Assembly: GCF_000416235.1 (NCBI RefSeq)
Contig: NZ_ATLO01000035.1
Coordinates: 124,001 to 188,000 of the forward strand
Source: Pseudomonas sp. CFII64
GTDB taxonomy: Bacteria > Pseudomonadota > Gammaproteobacteria > Pseudomonadales > Pseudomonadaceae
Length of the DNA: 64,000 bases
Reading direction: 5' to 3'
Each line of letters opens with the position of its first letter. Positions within the stretch are counted from its first letter, which is position 1. Made by a program: the position numbers and the translations under genes. This document shows positions 40,448 to 52,891 of the stretch, in pieces. The notes below the pieces were generated by a model. That model was not told the origin of the DNA. It did not search any database and saw only the letters and a program-made list of their open reading frames with translations.

Positions 40448-41849
40448 CCATGCCGGGTTGTTCGGTGAAGGGGTTGCACAGCACTTGGTGCAAGCGGCGG
40501 ACTTCTTCGTAGTTGCCGTCTTCGGCGGCATCGATGGCTTTTTGTGCCAGGTAGTTGCGCAGGATGTACAGCGGGTTGACCGCGTGCATCCGGGTCTGGC
40601 GTTGTTGCTCGGTGCCGTTGTCTTCTCGCGAAATACGCGCCGCGTACTCCTCGCCCCAGGCGTCGAAGCCTTTGATATCGACGAAGTCGTCGCGCAGTGA
40701 GGCCAGGGCTTGAGCGGCAGGATCGTTGCCCAGGCGGCGGAAGAACAGGCTGTAATCCACACCGCTGTTCTGCATCAGCTTGAGCAGTTTAGCGATCAGT
40801 TGTTCGTCAGCCTCTTCGGCGCTGGTCAGGCCCAGACGGCGGCGCATCAGGTCCAGGTAGTGCGCCTGGTACAGCGGCAGGAACAAACCGAGGGTCTCGC
40901 GCAAGGCTTCGACGCTGATGAACGGCGTCAAGGCCTGGGCCAGCGCGCTGAGGTTCCATTGGCCGATGGGCACCTGATTGCTGAAGGAGTAGCGGCCTTC
41001 GTGGTCGGAGTGGTTGCAGATGAAATTCTGGTCGAAGTCATCAAGAAACGCGAACGGCCCGAAGTCGAAGGTGATGCCCAGAATGGACATGTTGTCGGTG
41101 TTCATCACGCCATGACAGAAACCATAAGCCTGCCACTTGGCGATCAACTCGGCATTGCGCTCGACGATTTCCCGGAACATTGCCAGATAGGGTTCGGCCT
41201 GTTCAAGGCACTGCGGGAAGTGCATGGCCAGCACGTGCTCGCCCAGTTCCTTGAGCTGTTCCGGCTGCTTGGTGTAATAAAAATATTCGAAGCTGCCAAA
41301 GCGGATATGACTCGGCGCCAGACGCAGCACCATCGCTGCACGTTCCTGTTTTTCCCGCCAGACCGGCGTGCTGGAGCCGATCACGCAGGCGGCGCGGCTG
41401 CTGGGAATGCCCAGCGCGTGCAGCGCTTCGGAGGCAAGAAATTCGCGGATCGAGGAGCGCAGCACCGCGCGACCATCGCCCATGCGCGAATACGGCGTCT
41501 GGCCCGCGCCCTTGAGGTGCAAGTCCCAATGCTCGCCAGCGTCGTTATAGACCTCGCCCAGCAGCAGGCCGCGACCGTCGCCCAGGCGCGGGTTGTAGGA
41601 GCCGAACTGATGCCCCGAATACACCATCGCCCGAGGATCAGCGTCGGCCCAGAGCTTGTGGCCGCTGAAGATTTCGGCGAACACCTGCTGTTCGGCTTGT
41701 GCGGGATCGAGATCGAGCAAGGCCAATGCCGCAGCGCTGGCAACCACCAGGCGCGGGTCGGCGATGGGCTCGGGGAGCACCGAAGTGGAGAACGCATCGC
41801 CCAGACGGGCAAAGCGGTTATCGAAGGTCAGTTCGTCGAGGGCTTTCAA
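40386..41849 (-). CDS. selO: protein adenylyltransferase SelO (YdiU)
   Basis: SelO (487 aa) is a pseudokinase-fold enzyme that transfers AMP to Ser, Thr or Tyr of other proteins and helps redox homeostasis. Signatures: GDGRGLLLGEV, DLHLKGAGQTPYSRMGDGRA, SSIREFLASEALHALGIPSS, and HGVMNTDNMSILGITFDFGP, where the Asn and Asp bind metal. The C-terminus ends with a conserved Cys (EISCSS), which is the redox-active residue, or selenocysteine in some organisms. Because this end is conserved, its stop at 40386 is firm and the overlapping paralog gene must be the one with the altered 3' end. Confidence 0.95.
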   Translation of the reverse strand: MKALDELTFDNRFARLGDAFSTSVLPEPIADPRLVVASAAALALLDLDPAQAEQQVFAEIFSGHKLWADADPRAMVYSGHQFGSYNPRLGDGRGLLLGEVYNDAGEHWDLHLKGAGQTPYSRMGDGRAVLRSSIREFLASEALHALGIPSSRAACVIGSSTPVWREKQERAAMVLRLAPSHIRFGSFEYFYYTKQPEQLKELGEHVLAMHFPQCLEQAEPYLAMFREIVERNAELIAKWQAYGFCHGVMNTDNMSILGITFDFGPFAFLDDFDQNFICNHSDHEGRYSFSNQVPIGQWNLSALAQALTPFISVEALRETLGLFLPLYQAHYLDLMRRRLGLTSAEEADEQLIAKLLKLMQNSGVDYSLFFRRLGNDPAAQALASLRDDFVDIKGFDAWGEEYAARISREDNGTEQQRQTRMHAVNPLYILRNYLAQKAIDAAEDGNYEEVRRLHQVLCNPFTEQPGMANYAERPPEWGKHLEISCSS

Positions 41850-41943
41850 GGGCCATCTCCAGCAGAATGTCCGACTAGTTTGCTAGGTTATTCGTCATGA
41901 GTCCAGTTGCGAGGTTACCCGTGGCACCGGCTCGTAGGAGTGG

Positions 41944-42015
41944 CTCGTAGGAGCGGCTTTAGCCGCGAGAGCATCAGCCGCGAGCGTGTGCTCCCGGCTG
42001 AAGCCGGTCCTACGG
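41944..42015. repeat. REPIN with an extra REP head
   Basis: CTCGTAGGAGCGGCTTTAGCCG at 41944 and an inverted CTCCCGGCTGAAGCCGGTCC ending at 42015, with an additional GTAGGAG at 41934. It lies between selO and the end of mscK; both are on the minus strand. Confidence 0.85.
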
Positions 42016-42038
42016 GGATTGTTTTGTAAAACGCCTTT

Positions 42039-45446
<3,408 letters not shown>

Positions 45447-45481
45447 AGACACCGGTCGAGCTGATCGAATAGAAGGGCAGT

Positions 45482-47224
45482 TTAGAGGAACAACCCGGGA
45501 CCCGGGCGGCTTCCTTCCGGGAATCTGACGCCGACTTTGAGGATCTTGTTCCCCTCCATCACCGCAACAGTCCAAATAGTTCCATTCCATTCAATCTGGT
45601 CACCGACCACCGGCTCGCCGCGATTCTTCTGCACGATGAATTTGCTCAGCGGCATGTTCGAGTCCAGGCCGTCCAGCTTCAGACCATACAAAGCCGCCAC
45701 CGCGCCCAGCTGGGCGTCGCCTTCGAGGACAAAGTCGCCGAAGAAACGCAGATCCAGACCCCGTTGTGGCGCCTGGCTGAACAGTTTGCCCAGCGCAGCC
45801 AGGTTATGTTCATGGCCGATTACGCAGAGCAGATCGTCCACTTCCAGCGTGGTACTACCCGACGGATGGAGCAGTTGCTGGCTGCGAAACAGCGCCGCAA
45901 TACGCGTGCCTTCCGGCATTTTCAGTTCCCGCAGCGCGGCACCGATACACCATTTTTCTGCGCCGAGACGATAAACGAACAGCTCCCACTCGCTGGTCGG
46001 GTGAACCTCCAGCGGCGCACGGGAAATCGGCGCGGGTTCTGGTGGCACCGTGACTTTCAATAATTTGGCCATCCACGGCAGGCTGGTGCCTTGCAGCAAC
46101 AAAGAGACGAGCACGATGAAGAACGCCAGATTGAAGTACAGCTGCGCATTGGGCAGGTTCGCCATCAGCGGGAACACCGCGAGAATGATCGGTACCGCGC
46201 CACGCAAGCCGACCCAGGCGATAAAGGCTTTTTCGCGACCATGAAAGGCCTTGAACGGCAACAGACCGACCATCACCGACAACGGCCGCGCCACCAGAAT
46301 CATCCACAGCGCCAGACCCAGCGCCGGGACTGCGATGGGCAGCAAGTCGTGGGGCGTGACCAGCAAACCCAGCACCAGGAACATGCCGATCTGCGCCAGC
46401 CAGGCCATGCCGTCGAGCATGTGCAGAATGCCGTGGCGGCTGCGGATCGGGCGGTTGCCCATGACCAGGCCGCACAGATACACCGCCAGGAAGCCGCTGC
46501 CGTGAATGGCGTTGGTCAAGGCAAACACCGCCAGGCCGCCGGCAATCACCAGGATCGGATACAGGCCGTTGGCCAGATTGATCCGGTTGACCAGTTGCAG
46601 CATCAACCAGCCGCCGCCCAGGCCGATGATGCCGCCGATACCGAATTCGCGAAGCAGGTGCGTCAGCAGGCTCCATTCCAGGCTGGTCTGGCCGCTGGCG
46701 AGCATGCCGATCAGCGTGACGGTAAGAAACACCGCCATCGGGTCGTTACTGCCGGATTCGATTTCCAGGCTGGCGGTGACCCGCTCGTTCAGGCCTTTGC
46801 CGCCCAGCAGGGAAAAGACTGCGGCGGCGTCGGTCGAGCCGACGATGGCGCCGATCAGCAGGCCCTGAATCATGTTCAGGTTGAATAACCATGCGGCCAT
46901 CATGCCGGTCAAGCCGGTGGTGATCAGCACGCCAACCGTGGCCAGCGACAACGCCGGCCAGAGCGCGACCCGGAAACTGGACACCCGCGTACGCAGCCCG
47001 CCGTCGAGCAGGATCACGGCCAGGGCGAGGTTGCCCACCAGATACGCCGTGGCGTAATTGTCGAAAATGATGCCGCCGCCGTCGACGCCCGCGACCATGC
47101 CCACGGCCAGGATGATCACCAGAATCGGGATGCCCAGGCGTGACGACAGCGAGCTGACCAGGATGCTTGCCCCAACCAGCAACGCGCCGATCAAGAACAC
47201 GCTGTTGATGGTCGCAGCATCCAA
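45482..47224 (-). CDS. nhaP2: potassium/proton antiporter of the CvrA/NhaP2 type
   Basis: A 580-residue CPA1 antiporter. The N-terminal membrane domain has about twelve segments, including GNLALAVILLDGGLRTRVSS and the ion-binding block GAIVGSTDAAAVFSLLGGKG. After about residue 390 come a TrkA-C-like regulatory domain (GSTTLEVDDLLCVIGHEHNL) and a CorC-like end. A TTG at 47224 is proposed as start, because GGAG precedes it by eight bases and it gives the family's DAATINSVFLIGALL beginning; no ATG fits. The protein probably exports potassium or sodium in exchange for protons and may also affect the cell's response to osmotic change. Confidence 0.86.
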   Translation of the reverse strand: MDAATINSVFLIGALLVGASILVSSLSSRLGIPILVIILAVGMVAGVDGGGIIFDNYATAYLVGNLALAVILLDGGLRTRVSSFRVALWPALSLATVGVLITTGLTGMMAAWLFNLNMIQGLLIGAIVGSTDAAAVFSLLGGKGLNERVTASLEIESGSNDPMAVFLTVTLIGMLASGQTSLEWSLLTHLLREFGIGGIIGLGGGWLMLQLVNRINLANGLYPILVIAGGLAVFALTNAIHGSGFLAVYLCGLVMGNRPIRSRHGILHMLDGMAWLAQIGMFLVLGLLVTPHDLLPIAVPALGLALWMILVARPLSVMVGLLPFKAFHGREKAFIAWVGLRGAVPIILAVFPLMANLPNAQLYFNLAFFIVLVSLLLQGTSLPWMAKLLKVTVPPEPAPISRAPLEVHPTSEWELFVYRLGAEKWCIGAALRELKMPEGTRIAALFRSQQLLHPSGSTTLEVDDLLCVIGHEHNLAALGKLFSQAPQRGLDLRFFGDFVLEGDAQLGAVAALYGLKLDGLDSNMPLSKFIVQKNRGEPVVGDQIEWNGTIWTVAVMEGNKILKVGVRFPEGSRPGPGLFL

Positions 47225-47428
47225 GGGCGGTACTCCAGACAAAATATGACGATAAAAAAAATGAGGGCGCGAAATGACCATGCAGTCCGCGTGCCAAGGA
47301 TTCTAACCTGTTGAAATGGCTGGCTGTCAAAAAAGGTTACAACATTAAAGCGCAGTAAATATATAGGGGCCCGCATCCGCGGTTTTTTGATCACGTGCAT
47401 GACTTCTCCATTAGCAAGGAACGAAGTC

Positions 47429-50062
47429 ATGCCTGCGATTGACACCTCCACCTCGACTGCGACTGTCGAGAATCCAGCGCTCAACGATGAGTTGCGCCTG
47501 AAGAAAATTGCCCGGCAGTACATTCAGGACTACCCGGATGCCCACGGTCTGGCGTATGCGACCGCGCTGCATATCTTGAAAAAACATACGAACAAACGCC
47601 TGAATCCCACCCAGGTCTACTGGCATCGCTTCAGCGGCGCCATGAGCAGCAGCCGAACCTTCACCGGTTGGGAGCATTCAGGGGTGCCCACCGAGTCCAT
47701 GACGCTGGTCGAACTGGTCATGCATCGGTTCAGTGCCCGGGATCAGGACGCCAACGATGACTTGCAGGTCTATGGCGGCTTCTACACCGACGGCCCGCAG
47801 CATGGGGTCTATAACGAGCGCAACGAAGTGGCGATGCTGCCGCAAGTCGTCTTGCGGGATTTCTGGGCGCTGGATTTGAGCGCGGTGTATCAGCGCAAGA
47901 TCAAGCAGTTCTGGACCGCCCACGGTGAAAATTTCCGAACCCTGAGCAAGGCGCATTTCCTCGGCGCAGCGGGGCAGGCGCAGCGCGGTGGCGCGTTGTC
48001 GGACGCCGACTATCTGACGGTCATCCGCGCCGTTGCCGAAACGCTGCCTCCGGTCATGACCTTGTGCGCCCTGCAGTCACGGGTTGCGCCACAACCCGGC
48101 ATCAGCTTGCGCAGCTTCGATATTGGCCAATACGTCGCCCACGACGTGGTACGAATCGTCGACAGCAGCGGTGGGCAGATTCTCTACGTGCCGGGCGAAG
48201 TCCCGGCCTTTCATCGGTTTGCCAACGATGACCAATTGCGCGCCTGGGTGCTGGAGCGTTGTGCAACCGAGGCATCACGAACGGCTTTTACCTTGCATTT
48301 TTTCTCCTCGCAGACCGCCAAGGATCAGGATGGCGGCACCTTCGACCGCTGGATCGGGCAGTTGCAACGCAATGAATGGTCTGACGAAAAGGTCATCAAT
48401 CGTCTGGATAAGGTCATCGCCGGCGATGTGTTCGAGCACTTGCGCGAACAGGCGCTACACAACATGCACGAGCAGGCGCAATTTCTGACATCCAATGCCA
48501 GCCTGCGCAAACAGATATGGATCGGCTATCTGAACGCCTTCATTCGGGTGTTTGGTGCCGTCGCGCCGCTGGGCTGGCCGGTTGCGCTCACGCTGGTGGG
48601 CGCAGGGCTCGCCAATGTCGGCTTGAACATCGATCAAGCCGTAAATGGCAATACGCCACGGCTGCGCAAGGCGGGTGTGCTCGGTGCTGTATTCAACTCG
48701 GTGTTTGTTGCCTTCAACTTGCCGATTCCGGGCGCAATCGGCGCCGAGGCGTCTGTCGAAGACTGGCTGCCGGTGCTCGACAGCGGCGAATCGTTGGCAA
48801 ATCTGGAGGGCAACCTGATTTTGCCCGCTGCGGCTCCCAAGGCGATGGGGCGCTTGCAAGGCGTGCACGTGCTGGCCGATGGCGAAACCTGGATCGAGAT
48901 GCGCGGCGTGCCTTATCGGGTGCTTTATAAAGAAGAGCTGCACAGCTGGGCCGTTGTCGATCCGCAAAACCCCTTCGCCTTCCAGGGCACTCAACCTGTA
49001 CGGCTCAACGCGCGTGGCGAATGGGAGCTGCTGGCACCGCCGAAACTGAAAGCTGGCGCACCGATGCAGGAAATAGCGGGTTCGTCGTCAGCCGCAAGTG
49101 TTTGCGACACATCGTTTGCCAGGACAGAATCGCCGTTCTGGGACACTTACATGCGTTTCGACCTGAAGGAGGAGGAGCGTTTGTCCGAGGTGGCCCTTGC
49201 CCGGCAAAAATCCGTAGTGGACGAAAGCGTAAGAGAATATGGGCCTGACTCAGGCTCGGACACAGACTCGGACCTGGACGCCGATGAGTTCGTCACCACC
49301 AACGAAGCAGGCGACAGAATCCTCATCGACGCCTGGGGCGACGAACACCGGCTGTTCAAGATTGGCGACGAATACGTCGGCGGACGTGTTGCCGACTACA
49401 CGCAATACGACGAGATGTTCAACGTCTACCTGCGCAATGGCCAGCCGCAATCCGGTAATCAGGCGCAGCTTATCGAAGAGCTTGTCGAAGACCTCGACAG
49501 CATCGGTTACAACAACGATGTGGACCTGTATCGCGGCGGCAGCGGCCATCGTGGCACCTCGGGGGTCACCTTTCGTTCCGGCCAGATAAAAGTTGGCGAT
49601 ATTCTGGTGAGCACCGATTTCACCTCATTCAGCGAAAACCCTTATCTGGCGCGGGTTTTTTCCAGCAGCCAGGCGGGTGAGCAGTCGCACCGGTTTATCC
49701 ACGACATGGCTGCTGGCGCCGAGATCACCTTTGACGACACGTCCGTGGTCTTTGAGCTGGCGAAGAAAACCTACCAGAGTGCAACGCCTATCGCGCCCTT
49801 TTCCGGTGACTGGCAGGAGGCCGAATCCCTCTTCAAGCCCGGCACCTGGTTTCAGGTCGACCGCATCGAGGAAGTGGTGGGTGACCACTTCAAGTTCGTC
49901 AAGGTACTGCTGAAGGAAAAACACCGCGCGCTGGAGAAATCCGGTCAATGGGCAGGCAAGACCTTCCATTTGCGCACGGGCGAGCCGTTCAGTCGCGATG
50001 ACTTCGCCGCCAAGCTCGGGCCGCAAGGCGAGGCGCTGATCGACTTGTTTTTCCCGTTGTGA
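47429..50062 (+). CDS. DUF6543-type protein with C-terminal ADP-ribosyltransferase domain
   Basis: An 877-residue protein. The first ~300 residues look like the DUF6543 'dermonecrotic toxin' domain of Pseudomonas (QVYGGFYTDGPQHGVYNERN, VVLRDFWALDLS, FRTLSKAHFLGAA). A hydrophobic stretch near residue 365-405 follows (GYLNAFIRVFGAVAPLGWPV). The C-terminal ~190 residues show the R-S-ExE triad of mono-ADP-ribosyltransferases: Arg702 in LYRGGSG, Ser728-Thr729 in LVSTDFTSFSENP, and E797-A798-E799 in QEAESLFKPGTWFQV. Glu799 would be catalytic. It has no signal peptide and no immunity-type neighbour, so a host-directed effector is likelier than an interbacterial toxin. ATG at 47429 follows AAGGA. Confidence 0.8.
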   Translation: MPAIDTSTSTATVENPALNDELRLKKIARQYIQDYPDAHGLAYATALHILKKHTNKRLNPTQVYWHRFSGAMSSSRTFTGWEHSGVPTESMTLVELVMHRFSARDQDANDDLQVYGGFYTDGPQHGVYNERNEVAMLPQVVLRDFWALDLSAVYQRKIKQFWTAHGENFRTLSKAHFLGAAGQAQRGGALSDADYLTVIRAVAETLPPVMTLCALQSRVAPQPGISLRSFDIGQYVAHDVVRIVDSSGGQILYVPGEVPAFHRFANDDQLRAWVLERCATEASRTAFTLHFFSSQTAKDQDGGTFDRWIGQLQRNEWSDEKVINRLDKVIAGDVFEHLREQALHNMHEQAQFLTSNASLRKQIWIGYLNAFIRVFGAVAPLGWPVALTLVGAGLANVGLNIDQAVNGNTPRLRKAGVLGAVFNSVFVAFNLPIPGAIGAEASVEDWLPVLDSGESLANLEGNLILPAAAPKAMGRLQGVHVLADGETWIEMRGVPYRVLYKEELHSWAVVDPQNPFAFQGTQPVRLNARGEWELLAPPKLKAGAPMQEIAGSSSAASVCDTSFARTESPFWDTYMRFDLKEEERLSEVALARQKSVVDESVREYGPDSGSDTDSDLDADEFVTTNEAGDRILIDAWGDEHRLFKIGDEYVGGRVADYTQYDEMFNVYLRNGQPQSGNQAQLIEELVEDLDSIGYNNDVDLYRGGSGHRGTSGVTFRSGQIKVGDILVSTDFTSFSENPYLARVFSSSQAGEQSHRFIHDMAAGAEITFDDTSVVFELAKKTYQSATPIAPFSGDWQEAESLFKPGTWFQVDRIEEVVGDHFKFVKVLLKEKHRALEKSGQWAGKTFHLRTGEPFSRDDFAAKLGPQGEALIDLFFPL

Positions 50063-50080
50063 GGTTCGCCGGATGAGCGT

Positions 50081-51883
50081 CTAGAACCATTCATCCTGCA
50101 TCGCCAGACACGTGTCATCACGGGCTTCGAGAATTGCCAGCTCGTGATGGCAGCCGGGTACTTCCCACGTCAGGAAATACCGGGCGGCCTGCAGCTTGCC
50201 TTTATAGAAATCCGTATCCGCCGGGTTGCCTGCCGCCAGACCTTGCTCGGCGTGGATGGCTTGTTCCAGCCAACGCCAGCCGATCACCGCATGGCCGAAG
50301 GCCTTCAGATACAGCGCAGAATTGGCCAGCGTCGAAGTGACCTTGCCCTGGGCCAGATCAGTCAGTAAACCCAGCGTCACCGTTTGCAGGTGCGCCACCA
50401 ATTGCTCCAGCGGTGCGCGCAATGCAGTCAGGCTTGCGTGGGATTTGGCCCGTTCACAGGTGTCGGCAATCAGGCGGATCAATTGCTTGAGCCCGGCGCC
50501 ACCGTTTTGCGCCAGCTTGCGGCCCAGCAAGTCCAGAGACTGAATGCCGTGAGTGCCCTCGTGAATCGGATTCAAACGATTGTCGCGGTAATACTGCTCC
50601 ACCGGATATTCGCGAGTGTAGCCATGGCCGCCGAGAATCTGGATCGCCAGTTCGTTGGCTTTCAGGCAAAACTCCGAAGGCCAGGATTTGACGATGGGCG
50701 TCAGCAGGTCGAGCAGTTCCTGAGCCTTGCTGCGAACCTCTTCGGTTTCGCCGGTGGTGGTGTCATCGAATAAACGCGCGGCATACAAACCCAGATCGAA
50801 CGCGCCTTCGACGTAGGCTTTCTGGGTCAGCAACATGCGCCGCACATCGGCATGCTCAATGATCGCCACCGGCGCGCTGTCCGGGCTTTTGTTGTCCGGC
50901 AAGCGACCTTGCGGGCGTTGCCGCGCGTAATCCAGGGAATACAGATAACCCGCGTAGCCGAGCATGACCGCACCCATGCCGACGCCGATGCGTGCTTCGT
51001 TCATCATCTGGAACATGTAGCTCAAGCCCCGATGCGGCTTGCCCACCAGATAGCCGACACACGCGCCGTTATCGCCGAAGTTGAGCGCCGTGGACGTCGT
51101 GCCGCGCCAGCCCATCTTGTGAAACAGGCCGGCCAGCAGCACATCGTTGCGCGGGCCAAGGCTGGCATCGTCATTGACCAGAAACTTGGGCACGATGAAC
51201 AGCGAAATACCTCTCACCCCGGCAGGCGCATCCGGCAACCTGGCCAGCACCATGTGCACGATATTCTCGGCCAGACCGTGATCGCCGCCGGAGATAAAAA
51301 TCTTGTTGCCCCGCAGGCGATACGTGCCCTCCTCGGCAGGCTCGGCGCGGGTGCGAATGTCCGACAGCGACGACCCGGCATGAGGTTCGGTCAGCGCCAT
51401 GGTGCCGAAGAACCGGCCTTCGATCATAGGCTGTAAAAAATGTTGTTTCTGTTCATCGCTGCCAAAGCTTTCAATGAGATTGGCCGCGCCCATGGTCAGG
51501 AACGGATACGCCGTGGATCCAGCATTCGCGGCCTGAAAATGCGCAAAGCAGGCTTGCGACAGCAGCGTCGGCAACTGCATGCCGCCCGCCTCGAAACTGC
51601 GCGTGGCATTGAGAAATCCCGCATCGAGAAACGCATCGACCGCCGGTTTGACCTCAGGAATCAGCACCGCCTCGCCATTTTCATAACGCGGCTCGTTTTC
51701 ATCAGCCTTCCGGTTGTGCGGCGCGAAATACCTCTCGGCAATCGTCCGCGCCGTGCCAATGGCCGCATCGAATGTCTCACGATTGTGCTCGGCAAACCGT
51801 TCCCGCCGGGTCAAAGCCTCGGCGTCGAGCACTTCATACAGCTCGAAAGCCAGATTGCGCGAACAGAGCAGCGTCTCGGACAT
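50081..51883 (-). CDS. acyl-CoA dehydrogenase, long (about 600 aa) type
   Basis: A 600-residue FAD-dependent acyl-CoA dehydrogenase. Motifs: FFGTMALTEPHAGSSLSDIR near residue 160, GNKIFISGGDHGLAENIVHM, and ILGGHGYTREYPVEQYYRDN near residue 415, which holds the catalytic-base region. The extra C-terminal domain after residue 450 (GGAGLKQLIRLIADTCERAK) is found in the AcdA/DmdC-type long dehydrogenases that act on medium or unusual acyl-CoAs. The specific substrate is unknown. It is transcribed alone, and no other beta-oxidation genes are adjacent. Confidence 0.9.
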   Translation of the reverse strand: MSETLLCSRNLAFELYEVLDAEALTRRERFAEHNRETFDAAIGTARTIAERYFAPHNRKADENEPRYENGEAVLIPEVKPAVDAFLDAGFLNATRSFEAGGMQLPTLLSQACFAHFQAANAGSTAYPFLTMGAANLIESFGSDEQKQHFLQPMIEGRFFGTMALTEPHAGSSLSDIRTRAEPAEEGTYRLRGNKIFISGGDHGLAENIVHMVLARLPDAPAGVRGISLFIVPKFLVNDDASLGPRNDVLLAGLFHKMGWRGTTSTALNFGDNGACVGYLVGKPHRGLSYMFQMMNEARIGVGMGAVMLGYAGYLYSLDYARQRPQGRLPDNKSPDSAPVAIIEHADVRRMLLTQKAYVEGAFDLGLYAARLFDDTTTGETEEVRSKAQELLDLLTPIVKSWPSEFCLKANELAIQILGGHGYTREYPVEQYYRDNRLNPIHEGTHGIQSLDLLGRKLAQNGGAGLKQLIRLIADTCERAKSHASLTALRAPLEQLVAHLQTVTLGLLTDLAQGKVTSTLANSALYLKAFGHAVIGWRWLEQAIHAEQGLAAGNPADTDFYKGKLQAARYFLTWEVPGCHHELAILEARDDTCLAMQDEWF

Positions 51884-51988
51884 GGTGACAAACCTTGTGT
51901 GGGGATGCGTCGAGTCTAGGATTGAAGGGCGGGGGTGAACAGGAAGATTGATTTGGGTGATGGTGGGGAAAAGGTTGTAGGTGAGCCC

Positions 51989-52080
51989 CGTAGGACCGGC
52001 TTTAGCCGGGAGGGGGTAGGCAACCCAGCGCGTTTGTATCGTCAGAAATACCGCCCTCCCGGCTGAAGCCGGTCCTACGG
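51989..52080. repeat. REPIN
   Basis: Inverted halves CGTAGGACCGGCTTTAGCCG at 51989 and CTCCCGGCTGAAGCCGGTCC ending near 52080. It lies in the gap between the acyl-CoA dehydrogenase and the small gene at 52205. Confidence 0.9.
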
Positions 52081-52091
52081 ATTCATTTCAG

Positions 52092-52194
52092 CGTAGGAGG
52101 GGACTCGTCCCCGAAGGCGGTCGTCCAGGCGGCGTTAACATTGCGGTTTTTTTCGTCAGGGCAATCGCTTTCGGGGACGAGTCCCCTCCTACAG
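52092..52194. repeat. REPIN of the 'GGGGACTCGTCCCC' class
   Basis: CGTAGGAGGGGACTCGTCCC at 52092 and its inverted copy GGGGACGAGTCCCCTCCTAC ending near 52192, about 60 bases apart. It has a different core from the REPIN immediately upstream; together they fill the 321-base gap. Confidence 0.88.
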
Positions 52195-52204
52195 GTCATT
52201 CGAT

Positions 52205-52408
52205 TTACCGCGCTTCAACACTCACCAGCGATCGATCCAGCTCGGTACGGGCCATTTCAATCAGGTGCACAGCCGAAAACGCCAGGTCGCGTTTCGGGCC
52301 ATTGAGGCTGTCGCCGGTTTCGTAGGCAGTTGCAGCGGCGCAGCGCAGCAGATCGCTGATGTGGAGAAGGGATTGTTCCAGAGATGTTTCGGATGATGCC
52401 TTGTTCAT
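52205..52408 (-). CDS. small Pseudomonas-specific protein (DUF3077/DUF6124-type), copy 2
   Basis: A 67-residue paralog of the gene at 816-1037: HISDLLRCAAATAYETGDSL and KRDLAFSAVHLIEMARTELD match it closely. The ATG at 52408 has AAGGAGCC before it. The open frame continues upstream to 52600, but that part is the structured leader and is better explained as RNA. The function is unknown. It is the only coding sequence between two REPINs and the leader, so it appears to be a stand-alone transcription unit. Confidence 0.8.
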   Translation of the reverse strand: MNKASSETSLEQSLLHISDLLRCAAATAYETGDSLNGPKRDLAFSAVHLIEMARTELDRSLVSVEAR

Positions 52409-52594
52409 TTTTTGGCTCCTTGGATTTAGCGGAGCCACCGGAGATTCGCTGCTAACCGAATGAAAGGTGGCGGCTTTGTCGCGGGTTAGCAGACCAGGTA
52501 TCCAAGGCAACCCAGCGCACTCGAAAGTGCCCCGCGCAAAGCCGCCATAGAGCGGCACTTGCGAGCCTTGGATGTTGGACAGGCTGCTAAACCC
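52409..52594 (-). ncRNA. structured leader RNA (copy 2), homologous to the leader at 620-815
   Basis: Read on the minus strand. A first arm (52584-52594, GGGTTTAGCAG) and a third arm (52449-52457, GGTTAGCAG) can each pair with one central arm (52483-52492, CTGCTAACCC). A 9-bp helix joins 52565-52573 with 52500-52508. Inside are a GCACT-TTCG-AGTGC hairpin (52517-52530) and a block matching leader 1 (52529-52549). GCCGCCACC at 52466-52474 also occurs in leader 1 (757-765). GGCTCC at 52431-52436 can cover the GGAGCC ribosome-binding site at 52414-52419. The TTCG hairpin has compensatory changes relative to leader 1, which supports a folded RNA. Confidence 0.7.
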
Positions 52595-52770
52595 GATCAC
52601 TGATGTTCAGCGACCGACCCAGCCTAGAGCCTCGAAATCCCCGGCGCAAGCGGTCAGGATTCTCTCGGAAAGTTCACGCAGAAGAAAGGGAAAAGACACC
52701 GGCAGGGCGGTGTAGGAAAGGGTGTTTTGTTAGCTGAGGTAACGATTTTCTCGGGTCGGGCGCGAATCCC

Positions 52771-52861
52771 GTAGGAACGAGGCTTGCCCGCGAAGAGGCC
52801 GTTACATCGCTGCATCTCTGCCGGATGAACAATTGCTTTCGCGGGCAAGCCTCGCTCCAAC
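52771..52861. repeat. REPIN of the 'GAGGCTTGCCCGCG' class
   Basis: GTAGGAACGAGGCTTGCCCG at 52771 and the inverted CGCGGGCAAGCCTCGCTCCA-type half ending near 52861. It lies between the leader RNA and the end of putA. The stretch 52595-52770 holds no gene; a promoter for the leader is expected there. Confidence 0.88.
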
Positions 52862-52891
52862 GGAGCCAGGATCGCCCTTATTGCAAACGCT

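Noticed and set aside
52409..52600. In-frame N-terminal extension of the second small gene
   Set aside because: The extension corresponds to the structured leader and is absent from the paralog at 816; an ATG with a strong ribosome-binding site lies at 52408.
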